Assembly: GCF_905475465.1 (NCBI RefSeq)
Contig: NC_062245.1
Location: forward strand, 4,588,001-4,652,000
Length of the DNA: 64,000 bases
Direction of reading: 5' to 3'
From: Pieris napi
Lineage: Eukaryota > Arthropoda > Insecta > Lepidoptera > Pieridae
Translations under genes and position numbers: made by a program
The notes under the pieces: generated by a model
The model's input: only the letters and a program-made list of their open reading frames with translations
The model's database searches: none
Told to the model about the DNA's origin: nothing
Part shown: positions 48,393 to 60,399 of the stretch, piece after piece
How positions within the stretch are numbered: the first letter of the stretch is position 1
Layout of the letters: the number at the start of each line of letters is the position of its first letter

Positions 48393-48834
48393 ATTAACTC
48401 CATATGTTATGAACAAATGTACTGGGCCTATTCTCATCAAGTTTTTTTAAACACGAAAACATTTATTTGAAAAAGTCTCCCATTGTCTCATCTCAAGCTG
48501 GTGATATACAATTAAAATCGATTCAACGCGTAATATACAATATTATGTACTTATAAGCCGAGTTAATGAGCGTAGCATCACCGCTATATAGTTCCGTTCT
48601 TAGATGACCTAGATATAATCTGGGATAGTTTTTATAGGCTTACTGTACTATTGATTTATATATTTGTGTGGTAAGATTTTGATAAGATCTTTAGCAGTTA
48701 AATATGTAGGTTTTTTTGTTCGTTTGTGCAGGACAATAAGGATATTTAGCCTAAAGCCACAGAAATATGTATTTAGGATACATATTTATGTGGCTTTAGA
48801 AGTCAGACATAGTATATAACTCGGGAGATTTCAG

Positions 48835-49014
48835 TCTTGGGATTCTGTAACTCACTTTTCGAACTCACACAGCGGTTTTCGCAGCGGTGGCGTAAACAAT
48901 AAACTACAAGCTCCCACCTTATCAGAATGCCAAATAGTAAAATGACAGCTTTACGACCGATTTGAGCGCGACCGCCGCTGCGAAAACCGCTGTGTGAGTT
49001 ACGGAATCGCAAGG
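48835..49014. mobile_element. inverted-repeat MITE family M, copy 3
   Basis: A 180-base element starting TCTTGGGATTCTGTAACTCA and ending GAGTTACGGAATCGCAAGG, flanked by CAG at 48832-48834 and 49015-49017. Long arms (ACACAGCGGTTTTCGCAGCG and its complement) pair across the element. Open frames of 69-82 codons overlapping it are artefacts. Confidence 0.8.
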
Positions 49015-49017
49015 CAG

Positions 49018-52000
49018 GTTTGATTTCTGAAACATAGCAGTGGCATAGCTATAACATCTTACAAAGTATACTTCATTGAAATATGCATTAGTGTGCAGAT
49101 GCCTTGTCCCATTGTAACACATTATAATGATTATAAAGTCAGTCAGTATGACTTTTTTTGTATATTTCATGTACTAACGTTTATGTAATAACGACAAACT
49201 GAAATATATACTTCTACTGTAACAATTTTGTTTAAACATTTATTATCTTATTTTGATTTCACTGGTTGTTGCATTATTAATCGAATAAATTTCTTGAATT
49301 TTTTAGTGTTTAAATAATTATTCACTTTATTTGTAGGTGTAAAAAGAGAAGATAAAAAAGAACCACCTTTAACACAGTGTCAATATGCTTTGATTAAATC
49401 CCTACCAAAATATCACCCTTTCAACAAGAACGAATGCCACAGCCGTGGGGTAGACATATATCTGCGTATCTTATCTTAATATTTCGTTATCATACGCTAA
49501 AGAAGCCGCGTAAAGCCACGAAGACGAAGTCGCGCCGTCATACATAATATAATCACACTATCACCTATAATTTATGCCAATCATTTCACTTTCTAGATAT
49601 TTTGTTATTATACTTTCCCATTAAGCTTTGGCCTCACTGAAACTAGCTGAGTATTGAGATTACTATATAGCAGAAACAAGAATTGATGTACCATGAAATT
49701 GATACTTTTAATAAATAACTAATTTCTTAATTTTTTAATGAAAGGTTGTTATTATTAAATAAATGGGCTGTAATTTCATTTGTGGTAAAGGCAATTCGTT
49801 ATAACCAATTATACAATGAACGGCCATTTAATAGTACTTTCTGACCACATCAGTGCTAACGTTTTTAGATATAAATATTTTGATTTATACTTTATATAAC
49901 TACCCACAATTGTTGAAATATGTAACAAAATTGACAATACGTGAACTTTTGTTTTTCAATTTAAATACTAAATATTAGTTTTAATTAAATATTGTCTAAT
50001 TTCTAACTCAATCGCAAAATAACTTTATGCATAATGCATATCCAATGTAACCTAGTACACTTATGAACGTCAAAAGAAAAGATGTTAAATTGATTCTAAT
50101 TTTGTATTTACTACCAGTTCGCTAGTCAAGGGCGTAGTGGCCTCTTGGCCAAGAAATCTGTCTCTGAAAGTACTCTATGTACAAAGTTAAAAAACATACA
50201 TTAACCACATTTTATGTTTGGGTTACCTAAATTATCGATACAAAGTAAAAATGTAATTCTAAACTACGGACTGCGTAAATTTAAGTATATTATTATGAAT
50301 TTCAATATAGTAATCAACGTGGTAACATTTCCTTACAAGATCACGAAACACACTCTTTGTGTAATACAAAGAGCGTGATTCAAATTAGAAAACAGGATAA
50401 AGACTCACCTGCGCTAGTACTCTTTAACTCGATCAACCATTTCAAATATCAACTTAATAATAGGCAGGACCTAAATATTGTCAACTATGGATTGTTTAGA
50501 GTTTTTACTAATTACAATAATGTTTGTTAGTATCGTTACTTACTTCTAGAATCTGTTCGGAAAAAGAGCCTGCGTGGCGGTTATTCCAACTAATATATTT
50601 CATTTTTTTTTCTTTTCGCCCGTGGCGCAGGCTATAGTCTTTCGACCATACTGCCTAGTATTTTGTAGATATTTTCCTTGTGTAGAATTTTTCATATATA
50701 ATATATATTAAGTTCATTTATATCTAATACATTTCATATTAACTACACTTCAATTAGATAAACTTAAATATCAACTTTTATTTTTTTCATATTTAATATC
50801 AAGATTACTATCGAACCATAACTATATAACAAATTCGTCAACATAATAAAAAAAGGTAATTTAGCAGTACTGTAAACTAATAATAATATAGTTATAATAA
50901 CTATAAGCCTATAAAAGCAATTGGCACACTGAATAATTAGAAATCAATCATTTCAAATCAATGACACAAAATAAGAATCGGTAAAGGACGATAAATATTT
51001 CAAACTTTAATATTTTTATGCCTAAATACTTAAGTATCATAGAACAATATGACTGACCATTTTACTAACTAATCTGTGGACTTCGACTGTATAGACTAAG
51101 GTAGGCCTGTATAGATATGTAACCACAGACAATTTTCTATTATCTTGATTTTACAAATCCGACCTATAAAAATCAATGTAAATTGTTTTATAGACTACAA
51201 ATTTAAATATCCAACGACAAATCCAATTCGATGTAGTTCCTTCAATATCCGTAGCACTGATGTCGTAATTTTGGGACACGTGAAAACTCAGTATTATAGT
51301 CGTATATTGGAAATATAGTACCCGCGCAGATATTTAGTGAAACCTCCACTCGCATACACCCACAACGAATAGCCAAGTAAGTACTTGAATATTTTTGGTA
51401 CTAACAGAGTTAATTATCTCTAATGATTAAGGGTAGTTTAAATCAATATATTTTTGAGGTACGGGAATCAGACTAAGCGCCAGTCTTGTTTCTGAATCTA
51501 TCCCTAAGAGTCTATACGTAGTTCTGTAGTAAGGACTATTTTACATTGTATACTACTTCTTTGCCAGAGATGTTTTCAAGTCGCCCAAAACAAACGTAAT
51601 ATATTGTGCAATATGTCCTTGTGGCATGTGAATTCTTGACACAGAATAATATCTATGTCACTTCCTTCCTAAAGATTTCTCTCACGCACTCTTGTCCGGT
51701 TTGAATCAGCTTTTCTTTTTTAATATTTTTAATGGGAATGGAATGTTAAAAATTATTAAAAAAATATGAATGTTTATGGATTCATTGTAACGTTGTTAAT
51801 TATTTAGAACTTAAATTGTGATAATTCGGTAAATCATAATAGTATATATTTTGTCGTATTTGCTTTTTTTAGTAGGTATGTATAATTGTATAATAACAGC
51901 GAGAGTTACAAGGTGGGGAGGGTAACATAAAAACCAAGCATCAGCAATTTGTGGGGCCCTCGAGGGACGCTAGTGAAAGTAGCATGACTGATGCTATACT

Positions 52001-53429
52001 TATAAGGTCAAATTATAATATTATGACACGTAATGACCACCATTCAAAGTATATTGCCTTTAGAAAGTTAAAGCCTATCAACGTTCGATTTTTAAATTTG
52101 AAAATCGATTTAGGAGGTCACAACATGTTTCTATCTGTGGTCAATATTTTTGAAGTTAAAAATCCTTTACGATTCTAAAATAATACTGGCAACCTGTAGC
52201 TTGTAGAAAAGAAAAACAAAATATTAACAATGTGAACTTGGTTGTTTTTGAACGTATATTATAACGATTTTTTTTTGTAAATAATTATATTCAACAAGCA
52301 CGTGTTACTATTCTACGGATATTGTCAGTTCGTCATGGATATATTGAGGTAAACTATGGTTTAGTAATTAAATATAAATTCACAAGGGAAAAATATATTC
52401 AAATAGTGTCGTATGACCTTGATTTTTTCTCTATAATAAGTAAAATACTATGTTTACCTTCTATAAAGCCTATGAATGCATCTGTAAACATATATAATAA
52501 TAATTAAGTTTTGAAAACTGTTTTAAACTACAGTCGCAACACATATTTCTTTTAGGACTATGACATATAATAGTCTAAAATATAACTTAAAAAGCTATCA
52601 CATGACCACACTCGTACTTTGACTTGCATCCAATGAAGACAATGTAATAATAGTGGGTATATATTATCAATACAAATTTGAACAATGGCTCCATTAGTTG
52701 TAAAACAAGAGAATATTACATCAGCCAAACAAAACTTTTACTTAGGCAAACCGGACGTGTAGGAAGAATATTGTCTACTTTCACTCCTTGACATGACGCC
52801 GGATGACTGGCGTAAGCGCCACAGATAGCTTATAGAATTATAGATTGTCCTGTCAAAACATAAGGTTGAAATTCACTTATTATGTATGGCAATGGGACTC
52901 CGAATGAAGAGGTTAGAAGCCTCGAACATTCTCGAAGAATAACCGAATCGGGAAAATGGTACGATCGAAAAGGCGATAAGTAAAAAAGTAAAGTATCTTT
53001 AAATAAAATTATATGTTTTATTTAATAAAGAAATGGAACATTAAACAAACTTATTTTACTATTAATACGAATTATTTACATTATACAATATCGTCTCAAG
53101 TACCTACTTACTGAAAAAACGTAAACATGGTTTTTATATTTTCTGACTTTTATTTAATTAAACAGAATGGTAAAGTCTGTCAATATTTCGTAAGGACATT
53201 TAACTGTACTTTTAACCTATAGTTTTAATTGTCATAGATTCATGACCATATCGACGTTATTATAACGAAGAAAAGTGTAAAATTAAGAAAAACTCGTGAT
53301 GTTCAAAAACTCACTTGTAACTGATTGATAACTAATTTTATAAATATTTTGTGATCCCTGTGCAGTTTAAATTATCGATTTAATAGAAAAGAATCGCAAA
53401 ATGTGTTGCTAACCGCAAAACCGAAGACG
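49018..53429. other. 4.4 kb intergenic, no gene recognised
   Basis: AT-rich. A family E fragment lies at 50105-50170 (CTACCAGTTCGCTAGTCAAG then GGCGTAGTGG). A short hairpin at about 50351-50382 pairs ACTCTTTGT with ACAAAGAGC. Open frames of 61-75 codons at 51951 and 52322 carry no motif. Confidence 0.4.
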
Positions 53430-53892
53430 GCTAGACCAATTCGAATTTTTTTTTTATTTATCTTTTGAAGTCTGAGAATGATGATTTATGGAGAGAAAAA
53501 TCTGAAAAATATTTGAAAAAGAAAATTCAACTTTATTTAGTACTTAGGTTTTATTTCGGAAAGCGTACAATTTCTATGGAAAAGCAAAATGTTCCATATG
53601 TTGGGATGTAGCCACTAAAAAGGCTACATAGAAATAATCAGATTAAGGCAAAAGATTGCAGTTAGTATTAAACAATAATATTATTAGATAATCATAAGTG
53701 CGTAGAGGAGAAAAATACTAAGGAAGTTGCATGTTATGCAACAGCCTGGTACCTATATATTGTGATTCACCCATAAGACTTCTACACTCTTAAATGGTAT
53801 ATATTTTAAATATGACAGTTTAAAATCTCAATCACTTTCTATTTCGATGGTAACTTATAGTGGTGCCTTGATAAAATATATAAAAAAAAATT

Positions 53893-54180
53893 AAATCAGT
53901 GGCGCTACAACCTCTAGTTCTGGGCCTCAGATTTCTGAATCTATTTCATGATCATTTTTCAATCTAATAGGCAAGTAGGTGATCAGCCTCTGATGCCTGA
54001 CACACGCCGTCGTCTGATTGGGTCTAAGAAATGTCGGTTTCCTCACGATGTTTTCCTTCACCATTCGAGCCAATGTTAAATTCGCTTATAGTAAGTCTAT
54101 TGGCGCACAGCCGGGGATCGAACCTACAACCTCAGGGATGAGAGTCACACGATGAAGCCACTGGGCCAAAACTGCTCTTT
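53893..54180 (+). repeat. SINE-like repeat family S, most complete copy
   Basis: AGTGGCGCTACAACCTCTAG, TTTCCTCACGATGTTTTCCT, GCACAGCCGGGGATCGAACC, ACAACCTCAGGGATGAGAG and GATGAAGCCACTGGGCCA follow in order. GGGGATCGAACC resembles a B box. It has the target site of the 12703-12884 insert uninterrupted, so it serves as the empty-site comparison. It lies about 0.4 kb upstream of gene 6. Confidence 0.65.
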
Positions 54181-54505
54181 GTTAAAAGATATATGAGGAT
54201 AAAAATTTCAATAATTCACGCATAACACTTAGATATCAAGTGAAATATTAGGCCGTTTTTATACGTAATGCGCGCTGTCTCTTAACTCTGATAAGTACAT
54301 ATAAGTTACCTAATAATAGCTGCCTTCCAGTATGTTAATTTTCAAAATATTCACTCATTATGCAAGTTAACGTAACATCTAATTTGAAAACGACCGAAAC
54401 AAAATTAGCCACACACAATTTCTCTGCATTGTCTTTTCGTGGGAAGTACCCGTGACGGTCTGCGGAAACAATGGAAGAGTTCACTCGTTCATAACAAGAA
54501 AAGTC

Positions 54506-54556
54506 TATAAAGGAACCGAGGTTTGGATCGTAATTTATACGTAATATCTAAATCAG
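54506..54556 (+). promoter_or_regulatory. promoter-like elements upstream of Osiris gene 6
   Basis: TATAAAG at 54506-54512 and an arthropod initiator-like TCAGT at 54553-54557 both lie upstream of the ATG at 54597. Their spacing of 49 bases is longer than usual, so they may not act together. If TATAAAG is used, the start would be near 54537. Confidence 0.3.
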
Positions 54557-54596
54557 TGCAAACGGTTGGTTACAATCCCGATGATAGAAAATCAAA

Positions 54597-57352
54597 ATGG
54601 CGAGATTCGTCATAATAATTATAAGTTTAACAGGTGTAATGTCGATACAATTGCAGCAGGGCGAAACAATTCAAGAGAACAACTTAGATAATTCGTTGAA
54701 CCAGTGTTTAGGTGACCAAAGGGGATCATCGGTCGGTGTTTGTTTTGGGAAGGAATTACTAACGAAGCTAAATAACTATGAAGAAACTGATTCTTTTAGT
54801 TTGGCGAACGGGATTTCATTTATCCGTGATGAGAAGACTCCGCGGGATATTGGTGCCTTTCTTGACAAAGATCCTATGGATTTCCGGTATGTAAAAAATC
54901 GAGTGCACTCCTCCCTCAAAGGCCGGCAACGCACCCACTAAAAATGGGTGTCTATGGGCTGCGATGACTCCCCTTTTTGGACGTCCCACAAGCTCGTTTG
55001 CCCCCCTATTATAAAAAAAAAATTGCTTTTGAATTTTCCCGTATGGGGTGTTACGGGATCACCAGATATTACGGCTTAAAACATATCAGGTTCGTCAAGA
55101 ATCTGACATTTAATCAATCAAAATAATAAAATAATATACATTGAAATAAATAACTAAAATTTAACATAAACTAAAATATATCATTAAATAATAATTTAAT
55201 TTTATTATTTTATTATTATAAGTATTTAATATTATATTTTAAGGTTAGTTATTGTCTTTGTTATATTAATTTATGTTAGCAGTATAATGTTATTTTTATC
55301 TTAAAGATTTATTGATGCATATGTTTGTGTTTAGATTTGAGTTTAGAACTTATCAAAATTAAATTCTTTCAGGTCAATAATGGAAGACGCCAGCAGTTTA
55401 ATTTCCAAGCGATCATTACATTGGGATATGGGTATGGTGTACCCAGGATTAGTTATGAGAATTGGACCTACACTAGCGAATGGAGTTCTGGAATTTGTAA
55501 TTGATCCGAGAAATAAAGATAGAGCCTATCAAGGACAGGGGGAAGTAACTACAGGTAATTATTTATTGAATTATATTTGAAGAAAGAGGACATAGAGGAA
55601 TTAAGCATAAGCCATGCAACATGTATATGACATATCAGGAGTTTTGTACTTTAAAACCTTAACAAAATCAAGATCAATTACAATTTATAAATTAGTGCGT
55701 ATCCGATTTTTTATAAATAATATTATTTAACAATGCGTCATTACTTTTTGATATATAAAGGTAAAGGCACCCATTTCATAATATTATATAAAACGCAACC
55801 GCAAGTATTGTACTAAAATTAACTACACTATAAAAATTTCAATAAGCGCCACCTCGGGGATTACGGATAAACTAACTTTAAATGTCAAGGCTTTGACATT
55901 GAACTTGCGTCATTGCGCCATCTATTACCAATTAACCACACTATTTAAGACATTATTCAGGTTCAAAGCAAAGTTATTATTATTATATCGTTATTGATAT
56001 TATTTGTTCGTTTGTTTTAAATATACTAGCAGAAAAAGTCTCAACTTCAGTTGTTTATTTAGCAATCATAATGCGACCATTACGCAAAATTCCAATTTAT
56101 CGATCTAGCTTTTGTTCGGAAAACAAATTAAAAAATCATTACTTTTTCAGGTCGGCTTTTGGCGCGAAATCTTCTAGTACCATTCTTGCTTGGAATAAAG
56201 TTTCATATATCTACATTACTACCACTTCTGTTGGGTTTAGTTTTAATAGCAAGTAAAAAGGCTTTCTTGCTAGCCAAGGTGGCGCTACTTGCAGTGACTT
56301 TGTTTAGTGGCGCCGGCGCAGGTTATGGTGGAAGTTATTTTGGAGGCCTTAACAATTTTGCTGGTCCAACCTTATCTTCATATGCCACATCACATGAAAA
56401 TATCGGACATTATCACCCCGCTACTCCCTCTGGAGGTAAAATTTTTCATGTTATTTAAGGTTTAATCTATTGTATAAAACATCTCAATCTCGAACATAAC
56501 TAGAGAAGTATAGATTTGCTACAACCTAATTTTTAATTAATCAGCAATAAAGATTCACCCTTACAAGAATATTAAAAAATATGATTTTATTAGTCATAAA
56601 TAACTGGTTATGAATATAGTTTATTTAAATTCTCGTGTCACAATGTTAGTTACCATACTCCTCCGAAACGGCTTGACCGATTTTTATCAAATTTTATATG
56701 CATATTCAGTAGGTCTGACAATCGGCTACTATCTACCTTTCAACCCCCTAAGTGATAAGGGGTCTTCACGCCAATTTTTTTTTATTCTTTAAAAAAAAAT
56801 TGTTTTTATTTTTTTATGATACAGCATTCAAAAATACATACAACCCCCCGCTACGATCAACCCTTATTTTTTATTATTGTAGATAGTTATTTTTATTGAA
56901 CTAAAATAATATTTCCTAGAAATCATATACATGGCAAAACAAATGTTTGCCGGGTCAGCTAGTTATTATTATAATCATATCTTCTACCTTCTATATATTT
57001 TATTGTTCGATATATTTTGCTTATACATGAAATCAGCTCGAAACTAGACGGTCATATACTTAAGACTCGTGAATCCTTGAACTTAAAGTAAACATGAAGG
57101 TCTTTTCAGTGGACTAGATATAGGCTTTATTTAATTAAATAAATCACGTGACCTCATACTTTTTCAGGATACTATAGACATCCTCACCATTCGGAATATT
57201 TTTACAAAGAGCAGGATGACTCCACAACTGGATCCCCTATAACCCCAGACGAGCTTCGGGATAGATTAGAAAGATTATTTGTAACGAAAAAAGATGAGGA
57301 CAAAATACGAAATGGCCGGAAGTTTTCATGGACCCCTATAAATGGGGGTTAG
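54597..57352 (+). CDS. Osi: divergent Osiris-family protein, gene 6
   Basis: Four exons on the plus strand: 54597-54886, 55373-55554, 56151-56435 and 57168-57352. All introns are GT..AG with phases 2, 1 and 1, and the protein has 313 residues. Residues 1-16 form a signal peptide. C37 and C49 form the two-cysteine segment with wider spacing (Cx11C). The middle is diverged (SFSLANGISFIRD, RSLHWDMGMVYPG). RLLARNLLVPFLLGIKFH leads into a hydrophobic segment (about 160-205) containing LLPLLLGLVLIASKKAFLLA, typical of the family. A Gly/Ser/Tyr/His-rich stretch follows. The last exon is charged (TPDELRDRLERLF) and ends NGG without AQxLAY. It is the only plus-strand member and sits between genes 5 and 7. 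Orthology is unknown; Osi5 or Osi8 are guesses. Confidence 0.87.
54905..55020 (-). repeat. dispersed repeat family C, copy in gene 6 intron 1
   Basis: CTCAAAGGCCGGCAACGCAC and GACGTCCCACAAGCTCGTTT, ending in an A run at about 55013-55022, match the inverted family C head. It starts about 18 bases after the exon 1 donor and carries an apparent open frame onward from exon 1. Confidence 0.5.
56625..56963 (+). mobile_element. Helitron-like element, copy 3, gene 6 intron 3
   Basis: Starts near TTTAAATTCTCGTGTCACAA, contains CTCCTCCGAAACGGCTTGAC and ends TTTGCCGGGTCAGCTAGT. It shares an inserted GTAGATAGTTATTTTTATTG block only with the inverted copy at 42932-43262, so these two form a subfamily. 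Confidence 0.6.
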
Positions 57353-59480
57353 ATTTGAATATTTTTATAAAAGTACTAGTCAACTTTGGAAGTTTTTGAT
57401 ATAATTTGTGTCATCCGTTCGGATTAATTAAATTCTATTTTTGTAGGATGATTTATTTCCATTTAAATTATGAGCACACTGTTTGTAAATCTATATAAAT
57501 AAAAATGAAGAATAAATATAAGTGAAGACGGCTGGACCAATTCGAATATTTTATTAATTTTTTGAACTCTGAGGTTTTTATGGAGAGAATTTTTTTTAAA
57601 CGTACCTACGCTGAAAAACCTAAAAACCAGTTTTATAAAAAAAATCATATTAAGGCGAAACGAAGCGGGGGCAGTCAGTAATACCACGCGCCACGGGAGC
57701 CGAAACCATTTCAGTATTTGGTGGTGATGGTGATCCGCCTCCATCTGCCCCATGTAGATTTTTGGGTCTTAGACCTGCTAGTTTCATTAGGATATTTTTC
57801 TTCACAATTAGCAAGTAGCGATTGCGCTAGGAAAATCTATAAGTGCACAGCTGGGATTTGAACGCACGATCTCAGGGTTAAGACTCGCGTGTTAGTCACT
57901 AAGCTAATTAATGCTGTCAAGTATGTATATTTTCAATATTGAAGCCCGTGTTGTCTGCGTCTTAAAGTACTTGAAAGATCAATAATTATATTGGCATAGT
58001 TGAATATACCTACATATTGTTAAATTCAATAATCGGCAGAAAATAAATGCTTTCCATCAAATTCTGAAACTTTATACCTGAATATCTTATACCTTATATA
58101 AAACTGTCGGTTGATAGTAAAATTTACATATAATACTTCATTTTAACATTTAAGTGTACACAACCTCGAAAGAACACTTGTTATTAATTATTAAATAGGT
58201 GTATGACGTGTACAAGTTGTGGTAGCTAGTTACCGATAACTTCCGGATATATTCCGTGCAAGTAAGACATTAGAAGAATTTAGAATTTGATATATATGCA
58301 ACTGTACATCATTTACTTTCATAGTTTTTCTTCAAATACCACTAACTGTATCGTCGCGTGCGGATCTATTTGCGTGATCAAAGCTTTCTACTACTTGTAT
58401 GTAACTGTTTCATACTTATATGCAATTTATTTATATATAGAGTTTTTATTTTATTTACAGAAAAAAATAGAGTTTATTGACTGCAATTTAATTATTATAT
58501 TGTAATCAGGGCAAGGACCCGTTTTATACCATAAATTATCTTAGATACCTTTTTGTTTAATAAATATTTAATAAAATTAAAATAAAAAATTGTATCAAAT
58601 TTAATCTTATATTTTCATTTTGTACTGAAAATATGAGAGAGAAGGAAAGATCTATATTGTCTCATTAGAAACGTTGTCCTAATTACCATCCTAGCTCATT
58701 AATATTTGTATAAATTTGAATTGATAAGTTGGTTAGTCAGTCAACATAGTTTATTGAACTTCATTAAAACACGGAAATAACTTGCAAAAATGTTTGCAAT
58801 TATATTGTAATGCTTACTACATAAAATATGAATCATTATTATATTTTATAAATATTATTTCCTGATAACTTTTATTAAGATTTTGTTTTTATATGATTTT
58901 ATATGTATTCAGGATTAAAGTATAGAATTTTCAATTTTGGATTGAAATAAAACCAAAGTCAAGTTTGAATTCCCTTTTTTCGCCATATCTGTCCTCATAC
59001 CCTATTAAACTAGAGTTATTGTATTACAACAAAACTTCAAATAAATTATTTGTTAAAAATCAAATTACTTATAAAGGTACTCGCGTAATTACCTTTTTAT
59101 ACATAAATTAAATACTTCATATACCGCACAAGTAACAAAACTTAGCTTAATCTTAGCCTATTTATACAAAATTGGACAATCGGATACGAAATAGGAAAAT
59201 GCACAGTACCCGTCGACTAGCTTACAAAAATTAATAAATTATTTACTATAACTAAACTTAATAACTTAAATCTTGATTTTTGGTGCAAATATAACAACAT
59301 CATATACTTATATACATGACAAACTTATACAGACTTAATCTAAGGAAAGCGTTAATATAATAACCTATAAACCAAAAGTGTCGTCTGATTTTCTAAAATT
59401 TCTCTATATCCTTTATATTGGGTTATAAAAGCTCTTGAAAGCTCTATGCCATGTCGTATTATGTAATGAGTCGTAAGCTA
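57353..59480. other. intergenic between convergent genes 6 and 7
   Basis: Genes 6 (plus) and 7 (minus) end toward each other here. A repeat fragment at about 57520-57670 (AAGACGGCTGGACCAATTCG) has a second copy near 53420-53530. A family S copy lies at 57765-57920 (GCACAGCTGGGATTTGAACG, ATCTCAGGGTTAAG). The rest is AT-rich, with a meaningless 72-codon frame at 58287. Confidence 0.45.
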
Positions 59481-60242
59481 TTAATGTTTAGCATAAGCTC
59501 TGTAAGCTCTATCTTGAGCAGCGGCCTCATCTTCTACGCTTCTTCTGTAGTGTCCTCCAGGTCCTGTAGAGTCGAAGTCACCTCCGTAATGGGACGCTGA
59601 GTATGTGTGCGTTTGAGACACCTGGGGATGTTTGACGATCTCGTATGTTGTTTTCTCGTGAGATTCTCCGCCAGCAACCAGCTTCTTCAAACCAATAACA
59701 GCAGACAAGAGAAGCGCAATCTTTCCAATCAACAAGGCTTTACCCGCGATGATAGCAATTGCCTGGAATGCCATAGCCAAGAAACCTCCCTTGATCGCAA
59801 GACCAGCCATAATGGGACCCATCATCTTCTTAAGCTTACCTCTTGCTTCTTCAAATGACCTGCCAACATCAACACTGGCCAAAGTTGGAGATATAACCAC
59901 GCGATGACTCTGCAGCAGCTTTGAAGCTGATAGCTGAAGTAGCTTGTCAACGTCATCAGACCCTAAGGAGTTCAAATCACCTTCAGGTAGAGATGGGAAA
60001 GCTCTTCCTTGATCTGATCTCTTAACTAATGACACGCCTTCAAAGATGGGCAGTGTCTCCATCCTCGCTGCTCTAAGCATTAACTTTGTTGCCTGGATCT
60101 TGAAGCACTGGATAATCTCCTGGGACTTCTCGCAATTATCGTACATCCTTCCGAGGAGCTTTAGTCCTGCTCCGAAGGTGTCTGCTGAAGCCACAGCCAG
60201 CATAGCACTGAAGCACAGGACAACAAGCCCGCGGTTCACCAT
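59481..60242 (-). CDS. Osi: Osiris (DUF1676) protein, gene 7, single exon
   Basis: One uninterrupted frame of 253 codons, intronless unlike genes 1-6. Residues 1-20 form a signal peptide (MLAVASA before the likely cleavage site). C37 and C46 form the two-cysteine segment (Cx8C). The DUF1676 middle covers about 50-125. EEARGKLKK at 131-139 precedes a hydrophobic segment (about 140-188) with IIAGKALLIGKIALLLSAVI. TTYEIVKHPQ gives YxxV, followed by a His/Ser/Tyr/Gly-rich linker. The C-terminus EAAAQDRAYRAYAKH holds an AQxxAY motif. The start is the first ATG before the leader. Osi6 or Osi7 are the candidates by the GKALLIGKIAL stretch and by position, from memory and not tested. Confidence 0.95.
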   Translation of the reverse strand: MVNRGLVVLCFSAMLAVASADTFGAGLKLLGRMYDNCEKSQEIIQCFKIQATKLMLRAARMETLPIFEGVSLVKRSDQGRAFPSLPEGDLNSLGSDDVDKLLQLSASKLLQSHRVVISPTLASVDVGRSFEEARGKLKKMMGPIMAGLAIKGGFLAMAFQAIAIIAGKALLIGKIALLLSAVIGLKKLVAGGESHEKTTYEIVKHPQVSQTHTYSASHYGGDFDSTGPGGHYRRSVEDEAAAQDRAYRAYAKH

Positions 60243-60341
60243 TTTGATCTAATACCGCGGATGTCCCGGTCTTTCAACGCCACCAATGACCAGCTAATGC
60301 CAATGCGCCTATTGAAATGTGTAGAAAATACATGAACACTG

Positions 60342-60379
60342 GCATTTATCTATTTTCACCGGGAACTGCATTTATCTAT
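60342..60379 (-). promoter_or_regulatory. repeated AGATAA-containing motif upstream of gene 7
   Basis: ATAGATAAATGC occurs twice on the minus strand, at 60379-60368 and 60353-60342, 26 bases apart and 100-140 bases upstream of the ATG. Each can be a weak TATA box or a GATA-factor site (AGATAA). Neither has an initiator at ideal spacing. Confidence 0.3.
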
Positions 60380-60399
60380 AAATCTTTTAGAGCGTGCAA

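Noticed and set aside
54889..54941. Extension of gene 6 exon 1 through VKNRVHSSLKGRQRTH
   Set aside because: The CG|GTATGT donor ends the exon at 54886 and phase matches the next exon. The extension reads into a family C repeat.
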